From an uncultured Lachnospiraceae bacterium (GTDB lineage Bacteria > Bacillota > Clostridia > Lachnospirales > Lachnospiraceae), in the NCBI GenBank assembly GCA_910585935.1, contig CAJUHN010000041.1, forward strand, positions 1-20,355: a stretch of DNA of 20,355 nt, read 5' to 3'. A program made the translations under genes and the position numbers. The notes beneath the pieces were generated by a model. The model was not told the DNA's origin. It worked only from the letters and a program-made list of their open reading frames with translations, and did not search any database. Positions 15,570 to 20,355 of the stretch are shown one piece after another. Position 1 is the first letter of the stretch, and the number at the start of each line of letters is the position of its first letter.

Positions 15570-16142
15570 TTATATGATTCCAAAGGTAAAATATAAAAAT
15601 GTTCCAATTACTCCACTCCCTAAAATTATAGAAATAGCACTCGCTTTAAATTTCCGAAGTATAAATAGTGCTACTATAAAAATAACGAGTTCGATAACTC
15701 TCATATTTTCAAGTGAAGCTGAAAAAATATCACTTTCAAACAATCCTAGCATAAGTATAGACGCACCTGCCGATCCAATCAGTGCTACTACTGCTGGTCT
15801 CAAAGCGGAAAGTACTGTTTGTACTCCTCCTACTGTACGATATTTATAATAAAAGTGTGCTAATATAAGGCAGATAATAAAAGATGGAAGAATACAGCCA
15901 AGTGTACATAAAAGCACTCCACCTATACCTGAAAGACGCATACCCACAAAAGTAGAAGAATTTATAGAAATCGGTCCGGGTGTCATTTCAGCAACTGTAA
16001 TCAGATCTGTAAATTCCTCCATAGTCATAAGCCCATAAATATTTACAATCTGTTCCTGAATAAGTGGAATCGCTGCATATCCGCCGCCTACGCTGAATAA
16101 ACCTACTTGTATAAACGCAAAAAATAATTTCAGCAAAAGCAT
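15570..16142 (-). CDS. Chromate transporter (CHR) family protein, second half-size subunit
   Basis: A 190-aa single-domain CHR protein with about six membrane helices. Family marks are FSVGGGYAAIPLIQ near the start, the motif EMTPGPISINSSTFVGMRLSGIGG (TPGP then the N-S-TF-G core), and LRPAVVALI. Short CHR proteins work as pairs; the other half is directly upstream with a 22-bp gap. GGAGAGG precedes the ATG. In anaerobic Clostridia such pairs are common and the real substrate is usually not established. A terminator follows at 15360-15391. Confidence 0.92.
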   Translation of the reverse strand: MLLLKLFFAFIQVGLFSVGGGYAAIPLIQEQIVNIYGLMTMEEFTDLITVAEMTPGPISINSSTFVGMRLSGIGGVLLCTLGCILPSFIICLILAHFYYKYRTVGGVQTVLSALRPAVVALIGSAGASILMLGLFESDIFSASLENMRVIELVIFIVALFILRKFKASAISIILGSGVIGTFLYFTFGII

Positions 16143-16164
16143 CTGTTACCTCTCCTTTTTTCGT

Positions 16165-16719
16165 TTATTTTTTCCTCTGTGTGAGGATAAGATCCATAAG
16201 ACCTATCGCAAGACACACAAAAATGATAATCATCGCACTCACTCCTAAAAAATAGGTACATACAAATGCTACAATCATCATAATAATATACAAAATTCTC
16301 CGTGTTTTGCATACATTTGTTATAAGATTTATTACCACATCAAAAATAACAGCAGCTACTCCTGCTCTCATCACTTCTAAAGCTACCGCAATATATTGAT
16401 TACTGCGAAACTGTTCATAGAAAAGTGATATAATTGAAATAATAATCATAGGTGGAAGAATTGTTCCTATAATTGCTACTACTGAACCTAAAATTCCTGC
16501 CATTCTGTAGCCAATTATCACAGACGCATTTACAGGTAAAGGTCCGGGAGCAGATTGTGTAATAGCCGTTACATCTAACATCTCATCTTCATCCAGCCAT
16601 TCAAGCTCTTCCACAAACTTTTTCTTCATCAAGGAAACGATTACAAATCCACCACCAAAAGTACATGCACTTAATAGAAACATAGATTTAAATAAAATCC
16701 ATAACTTATTATTTTTCAT
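16165..16719 (-). CDS. Chromate transporter (CHR) family protein, first half-size subunit
   Basis: A half-size CHR protein of about 184 aa, partner of the next gene. It shows LSACTFGGGFVIVSLM, the TQSAPGPLPVNASVIIGYRMAGILG core (cf. TPGP in the partner) and VMRAGVAAVIFD. I start at ATG 16719 because GGAG lies 8 nt before it; the open frame continues to a GTG at 16740 with no ribosome site. The two genes differ clearly in sequence, so they are a heterologous pair and not a recent duplicate. The pair looks slightly richer in G+C than the neighbouring genes, which may mean it was acquired. Confidence 0.92.
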   Translation of the reverse strand: MKNNKLWILFKSMFLLSACTFGGGFVIVSLMKKKFVEELEWLDEDEMLDVTAITQSAPGPLPVNASVIIGYRMAGILGSVVAIIGTILPPMIIISIISLFYEQFRSNQYIAVALEVMRAGVAAVIFDVVINLITNVCKTRRILYIIMMIVAFVCTYFLGVSAMIIIFVCLAIGLMDLILTQRKK

Positions 16720-16759
16720 GTTTTCCACTCCGTATTTCACATTTTCTGTGTTCTGATAT

Positions 16760-16900
16760 TAACACTTTTATCATTTGTAAAATACATATGTTTTATACAT
16801 CTCCCCAAATCAAATCCCTCACTACAAAGCAGCGAAATCTTTAACTCTCGCGGCAGTCGCCAAATGTTTGCAAGCAGCCTCTTATCTCGTCGCTCGGGGA
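16760..16900 (+). pseudogene. Possible relic of a divergent LysR-type regulator (N-terminal HTH)
   Basis: Read on the plus strand, about 16784-16911 gives YISPNQIPHYKAAK then SLTLAAVAKCLQAASY and LVARGNKPL before a stop. The S-L-T...A...L...A...R...K...L spacing resembles the winged HTH start of LysR regulators (SLTKAAEKLHISQPALSRQIKAL). It has no start codon or ribosome site in frame and is cut off after about 40 residues. It lies just upstream of the CHR pair, divergently, where a LysR gene is commonly found. The stretch is locally G+C-rich. The call is tentative: chance similarity cannot be excluded by eye. The antisense open frame 16737-16946 has no ribosome site. Confidence 0.22.
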
Positions 16901-16939
16901 AATAAACCTCTATCATTCTGCCTTTAAGAGCGAAAACTT

Positions 16940-17878
16940 TTAACACATTCTTCTATCACTTTTCATATAATCTAAATAATCTCTAATTTCTTTCCAAGCA
17001 CTTCTAGATTCTGGCAGCAGACTCCGTGCCATCTGAAATACATGAAACATTCCTTCATATACATTACATTTTACTCTCCCCCCAGCCTTTTTTGCCTTCT
17101 TTGCTACAGTAAGAGAATCACTCAGCAACATCTCATAATTTCCCACTTGTAATAAAATAGGAGGAAAACCCGTAAAATCTCCAAATATAGTAGAAATATA
17201 TGGATTTTTAGGATCTGCTTCTCCAATATAATCTTTATGAAATAACATACTATCTTCTGTCCTTCCAAACAACGGATCTTTTTCATAATTTGTTTTATAA
17301 GAACTTCCACTACATGTCAAATCTGCCCAAGGTGACATCAAAATAATTCCATTGGGTAATAATTTCTTTTTTTCTTTTAAATAATGACATAATGAAAGCG
17401 CTAAACCTCCTCCCGCTGAATCTCCAGCCAAAAAGATCTGTTTTGGCTGATAATATTTTAGCAACCATAAATATGCTATATAAGCATCCTCTAATGCTGC
17501 TGGGAATTGATGTTCTGGCGCTACTCGATAATCTATGGTAAGTACTCTTCCTCCTCGCAATGCCTTACTATAAAGCACCGCAAAACTCCGATAAATATTT
17601 TTTATCGCTCCGATATAACCACCACCATGTAATTGTAAAATGACTCTATCATCTCTCACTTCTTTTGGAGAAAGATATTCCATTTTAAAATTTTCCATTT
17701 CTATATATTTCATCTCATATTTCAAAGGACAAATCCACTCTGGTTCTATTAAATTTTTACGCCATTCTCCATTTTGTAATTTATGCCCATTATTCGTACT
17801 TGTAATATCTGCAATTAATTCTCTAATCAGATTTCCACTAAAACTTCCTTCCAACTGCTTTTGATCTTTTCTTCTCAA
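16940..17878 (-). CDS. Alpha/beta hydrolase, hormone-sensitive lipase (HSL) family esterase
   Basis: About 312 aa, normal length for family IV esterases. The oxyanion-hole motif is LHGGGYIGA; DYRVAPEHQFPAALEDA follows in its usual place; the nucleophile elbow is GDSAGGGLAL; the acid and base of the triad are probably the Asp in LLSDS and the His in GMFHVFQ. No signal peptide, so it is cytoplasmic. The start is TTG 17878 with GGGAGGG seven bases upstream, and no ATG lies near. The substrate is probably a short acyl ester or a carboxyester drug-like compound; nothing in the neighbourhood narrows it. Confidence 0.92.
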   Translation of the reverse strand: MRRKDQKQLEGSFSGNLIRELIADITSTNNGHKLQNGEWRKNLIEPEWICPLKYEMKYIEMENFKMEYLSPKEVRDDRVILQLHGGGYIGAIKNIYRSFAVLYSKALRGGRVLTIDYRVAPEHQFPAALEDAYIAYLWLLKYYQPKQIFLAGDSAGGGLALSLCHYLKEKKKLLPNGIILMSPWADLTCSGSSYKTNYEKDPLFGRTEDSMLFHKDYIGEADPKNPYISTIFGDFTGFPPILLQVGNYEMLLSDSLTVAKKAKKAGGRVKCNVYEGMFHVFQMARSLLPESRSAWKEIRDYLDYMKSDRRMC

Positions 17879-18021
17879 AACTATTCCCTCCCAAAACTAC
17901 TATATTCCCTTTTTCCTCTTCATACTTTTAATCTAAATCTTCTTTGTCAAATATTTTTCTTTATTATAGCCAAACTCTCTCTAAAAAACAATTAAAATTT
18001 AGTAATATTGATAATAAAGGC

Positions 18022-18055
18022 AAAAAAGTGATAGAACTCTCTCTATCACTTTTTT
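18022..18055 (-). terminator. Intrinsic terminator after the CBS-ACT gene (bidirectional form)
   Basis: AGTGATAGA (18027-18035) pairs with TCTATCACT (18042-18050), flanked by runs of A and T on the two sides. It lies immediately after the stop codon of the CBS-ACT gene and would also stop plus-strand transcripts. Confidence 0.9.
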
Positions 18056-18059
18056 ACCT

Positions 18060-18698
18060 TTATTCTGATTGAGAATATTTAATATCTCTGACATTAAAAT
18101 TTTGTTTCTTTAAAGCTTTTAACACCTTTTCAAAATCTGAACTATCAACTCGAACGAAAATCTCTACTAAATCCATAACATCAGGATGAGAAACAATTAA
18201 ATTTCTGATATTTCCTCCCGCTTTTGAAATGGTTTCCAAAATCTTAGCACCCACTCCTTTATAATCATAAGTATAAATAACAAAAGAATTATATTTTTCT
18301 CCAAACATATTTTGATATTGTTTAAAAACAGCTTGTTGCGTAACAATACCAACAAATTCACTCTTTTCATTTATAACAGGAATAAAACGCACTTTAGAAG
18401 AAATAAAAAGGGCTGCTGCTTCTTCTATCTGAGTATTCTCTGAGATAGAATCCACCTTACTCTTCATCAGCATAGAAACCGGCTGCTTCAGAAATTCCTC
18501 TTTACTTTCTGTATATTCTTTAAAAAAATATTCATATGTATATTGTTTCGATAAAACGCCAATAAACTGCTTTTCCTTTACAACTGGCAAGGAAAGTAAA
18601 TTATTTTTATCTATAATCTCTATAGCCTTTTTCAAACTGTCCTCTATCTGTATACAAGTCAATTCATTAACTGGAATCATAATTGCCCTTACCCGCAT
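18060..18698 (-). CDS. CBS-domain pair plus ACT-like domain protein (AcuB-like)
   Basis: A soluble 212-aa protein. Two CBS motifs form one Bateman module: VRAIMIPVNELTCIQIEDSL...NNLLSLPVV...FIGVLSK (about 1-55) and VSMLMKSKVDSISENTQIEEA...VRFIPVI...FVGIVTQQ (about 73-125). The C-terminal part (about 138-210), FVIYTYDYKGVGAKILETISKAGGNIRNLIV, has the layout of an ACT domain. CBS pairs usually bind adenine nucleotides or cyclic di-AMP and ACT domains bind small metabolites, so it is likely a ligand-sensing regulator. The ATG at 18698 is favoured because the first CBS domain needs MRVRAIM. A GGAGG lies 12 nt before it. The partner is unknown. Confidence 0.85.
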   Translation of the reverse strand: MRVRAIMIPVNELTCIQIEDSLKKAIEIIDKNNLLSLPVVKEKQFIGVLSKQYTYEYFFKEYTESKEEFLKQPVSMLMKSKVDSISENTQIEEAAALFISSKVRFIPVINEKSEFVGIVTQQAVFKQYQNMFGEKYNSFVIYTYDYKGVGAKILETISKAGGNIRNLIVSHPDVMDLVEIFVRVDSSDFEKVLKALKKQNFNVRDIKYSQSE

Positions 18699-18909
18699 TC
18701 CTTTTCATTTCCTCCATTTTTCTTTCTTATTTGTTATAAAATTTATTCTATAATGTTTTCCCTCAAAAAACAAGTCTTGACAGAAATTTTTTAATAAAGA
18801 AAACTATCATGTAAAATTTTATAAAAGCTCTTCTATATCTATATCTAAAGCAAAAATTCTTTTCTATAACAAAGCCAACTTATTATTACTATTTCATTTA
18901 TCTGAAAAT
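18699..18909. other. AT-rich gap between the CBS-ACT gene and R copy 4, no gene seen
   Basis: The promoter of the CBS-ACT gene should lie here (a TATAGA-like -10 at about 18750 on the minus strand), but no -35 box stands out. No open frame or structured RNA is apparent. Confidence 0.4.
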
Positions 18910-19066
18910 CAAAGGTCCGCTGCGGCAAGGAGTATTCCAACGAAGCCGCGCTTTCGCTCTGTGTAAGACTACGCGGACACTAAATTCTTGGCGCGTGACC
19001 GCACCGCTCATTAAGTGCCGACGTCTTCCAAGGGGCTTTTTTTGGAATACTCCTTGCCTTCGCTAG
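18910..19066 (+). repeat. R element copy 4
   Basis: A complete copy. The arms GGCAAGGAGTATTCCAA (18924-18940) and 19042-19058 are exact reverse complements over 17 bp. It keeps GAAGCCGCGCTTTCGCTC, ACTACGCGGACACTAAATTC, CTCATTAAGTGCCGACG and TCTTCCAAGGGGCTT. The apical segment (GGCGCGTGACCGCACCGC) differs from the GCAG/CTGC apex of the other copies. It lies upstream of the folT promoter in the same orientation as copy 5 downstream of folT. Confidence 0.9.
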
Positions 19067-19170
19067 TTTATTGTCTTTTTTAATTTATAAAAAATGAACC
19101 TTATATTAACAACCAATAGAATAAAAAGGCTAAATGGTTACAACTTATTTATTATTTCTGGAAATTCTTG

Positions 19171-19198
19171 TTGTATTTTAAAAAAAATATGATATAAT
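19171..19198 (+). promoter_or_regulatory. Predicted folT promoter
   Basis: TTGTAT (19171-19176) and TATAAT (19193-19198) are 16 bp apart; TTGTTG at 19168 is an alternative -35 with 19-bp spacing. Transcription would start near 19205, just before the riboswitch. Confidence 0.6.
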
Positions 19199-19227
19199 AA
19201 CATTCGTTATAAAAAAACACTATAAAA

Positions 19228-19324
19228 AGCAGAGTAGGATTTTGCGCGTTAAGTGCTGAGTGAACAGGGAGTTGTCATTCAGACGAAAAGGAAACTTGCG
19301 GTGCATTATCCGCATCCCGCTGCT
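19228..19324 (+). ncRNA. THF (tetrahydrofolate) riboswitch
   Basis: The conserved parts appear in order: P1 AGCAG (19228-19232) pairing with CTGCT (19320-19324), then GAGTAGG, GCGCGTTAAGTG, GGGAGTTGTC, CGAAAAGGAAACTTGCGGTGC, and CCGCATCCCGCTGC. These match the THF riboswitch family, which binds reduced folates and usually lowers folate transport gene expression. The downstream gene is folT, its classic target. About 70 nt lie between the aptamer and the folT ribosome site; I see no strong terminator there, so control of translation is more likely, which is inference. Confidence 0.92.
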
Positions 19325-19410
19325 ACATATAAGGGACAGATGTATAAAATATTGTTATATTTATACTACTTCTTTATGTAGAGCTAGAACTGCAAAGGAG
19401 GTAATTTTCT

Positions 19411-19968
19411 ATGAAAAAAAATGTTTCTCTATTTACAACATCCCTACAAGAATTTTCAAATCTTCGGAATGTTATCTTTTGTGCTCTGATGGCAGGTATC
19501 GCCATCGTATTAAATTCCCTTGTCAGCATCGATATTGGTCCTTATATTAGAATAGGATTTTCTGGTATTCCCAATCGAGTAGTAGAATATTTATTCGGTC
19601 CAGCCATTGGCTCTCTCTTCGGTGGAGCACTAGATATTCTAAAATACTTTCTAAAACCAAATGGAACTTTTTTCCCCGGTTTTACATTTAATGTGATGTT
19701 AGCAGGCATCATCTATGGATACTTTCTCTATAAAAAACCAATTTCTATTTTCAGAATTTTCATAGCTGAATTTTTAGTAAAAGCCATCGTCAACTGCTTT
19801 TTAAATACATTATGGCTCTCTTTCATTAACGGAAAGGCTTTTTTCGCTATACTCCCTATAAGAATAATAAAAAATATCATTATGCTCCCTATTGACAGCA
19901 TAATTTTATTTATCATCTTAACCTTTATAGCCAAAACAATAAAACCTATGTTTCAAACTAACTCCTAA
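19411..19968 (+). CDS. folT: Folate ECF transporter S component FolT
   Basis: A 185-aa integral membrane substrate-binding subunit of an ECF vitamin transporter, with about six membrane helices. Family marks are IGPYIRIGFSGIPNRVVEYLFGPAIGSLFGGALDILKYFLKPNG and FFPGFTFNVMLAGIIYG. Specificity for folate is supported by the THF riboswitch in its leader. AAAGGAGGT lies 8 nt before the ATG. The energising parts (EcfA, EcfA', EcfT) are not in the window and are normally shared among several S components. The gene is alone on the plus strand between R copies 4 and 5. Confidence 0.95.
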   Translation: MKKNVSLFTTSLQEFSNLRNVIFCALMAGIAIVLNSLVSIDIGPYIRIGFSGIPNRVVEYLFGPAIGSLFGGALDILKYFLKPNGTFFPGFTFNVMLAGIIYGYFLYKKPISIFRIFIAEFLVKAIVNCFLNTLWLSFINGKAFFAILPIRIIKNIIMLPIDSIILFIILTFIAKTIKPMFQTNS

Positions 19969-20033
19969 AATAAAAATTTTTATTTACAGTTTCATAAAAA
20001 TAAACTGCTAAATAAAACAAATATATTTTGACT

Positions 20034-20176
20034 AAAGGTTCACTTCAGCGAATAAGGATTCCAACGAAGCCGCTCTCTCGCTCCATTCCAGACATAATAG
20101 ACACTAACCACACCACTCATTAACAGGCAAGCGTCTTCCAAGCGACTTCTTTTAGAATCCTTATTCTCCTACGCTA
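20034..20176 (+). repeat. R element copy 5 (diverged)
   Basis: It retains ATTCCAACGAAGCCGC, CTCTCGCTCCATTCCAGAC, GACACTAA, CACTCATTAA, GCGTCTTCCAAG and GACTTCTTT. The arms GAATAAGGATTC (20050-20061) and GAATCCTTATTC (20155-20166) pair perfectly over 12 bp, although they differ in sequence from those of other copies. The start TTGACTAAAGGTTC matches that of copy 2. Confidence 0.82.
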
Positions 20177-20326
20177 ATTTATAGTACAGGCGAATCATAA
20201 AGCAGCTCAAAAGTTATTACTAAAAATAACTGTTTAGCACTTCACAAAACTAAAAAAATCAAATTTCTTCTTTTATAGACAAAATAGAAAGATTAATATT
20301 AACACTCTAGAATAACCAATGCACTA
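20177..20326. other. AT-rich gap between R copies 5 and 6, no gene seen
   Basis: Only a small AGTTATT/AATAACT hairpin (about 20213-20232) is visible. No reading frame or RNA gene is supported. Confidence 0.4.
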
Positions 20327-20355
20327 GCTAAGACAAGGAATAATTCCAAAAGAAG
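20327..20355 (-). repeat. R element copy 6 (start only, cut by window edge)
   Basis: GCTAAGACAAGGAATAATTCC followed by AAAAGAAG matches the left arm of copy 3 (AGCGGAGGCAAGGAAGTATTCC followed by ATAAGAAG). The rest lies beyond the window. Confidence 0.6.

Noticed and set aside
16737..16946. 69-aa minus-strand open frame overlapping the esterase end
   Set aside because: GTG start with no ribosome site, no recognisable domain, and it is antisense to the possible LysR relic.
1..20355. CRISPR array
   Set aside because: The repeats are dispersed, about 150 or 166 bp long and palindromic; no regular short repeat-spacer series exists.

Overview
The window comes from a low-GC Gram-positive bacterium. 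The order rimO-pgsA-cinA-recA-recX-rny, strong AGGAGG ribosome sites, a LexA-type recA promoter of the Firmicute kind and a THF riboswitch on folT all point to Clostridia, probably a Lachnospiraceae-like gut anaerobe. The family placement is inference.

Layout. (1) 1-133: one end of a dispersed palindromic repeat, called the R element here. (2) 218-4648: a plus-strand module visibly richer in G+C than the rest. It holds a LytTR response regulator, a GHKL histidine kinase, a terminator, a second promoter with a direct repeat over its -35 box, a 57-aa two-helix membrane protein, an ABC ATPase and a permease. It reads as an acquired signalling/efflux island and ends at an interrupted inverted repeat. 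(3) 4842-7266, minus strand, AT-rich: an ADP-ribosylglycohydrolase, a flavodoxin-like protein and an AlkD-type DNA alkylation repair protein. (4) 7345-7792: a gap with two terminator-like hairpins and a 166-bp structured element (copy A). (5) 7793-15329, minus strand: the core block rny, recX, recA, cinA, pgsA, rimO. A 1.1-kb gap between recA and cinA is filled by two R elements, one of them split by copy B of the 166-bp element. (6) 15570-17878, minus strand: a two-gene chromate-type transporter, a possible relic of a divergent LysR gene, and an HSL-family esterase. (7) 18060-18698: a CBS-ACT sensor protein. (8) 18910-20176: folT on the plus strand with its THF riboswitch, bracketed by two R elements. 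A sixth R copy begins at the right edge.

The most unusual content is non-coding. The 166-bp element occurs twice with no base difference, and folds into a cloverleaf whose four helices abut with no unpaired base at the junction. Copy B sits cleanly inside an R element with no target duplication, so its boundaries can be read directly. Its last stem-loop resembles the right-end hairpins of IS200/IS605 elements, but no transposase or TnpB is present. The R elements are long imperfect hairpins of about 150 bp whose terminal arms differ between copies yet stay paired within each copy. A 26-nt hairpin at 15366-15391 looks like the two arms of an R element fused, and now serves as a terminator.

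Regulation visible in the sequence: a LexA-controlled recA promoter, a THF riboswitch on folT, promoters with 17-bp spacing before alkD and the response regulator, and several intrinsic terminators.
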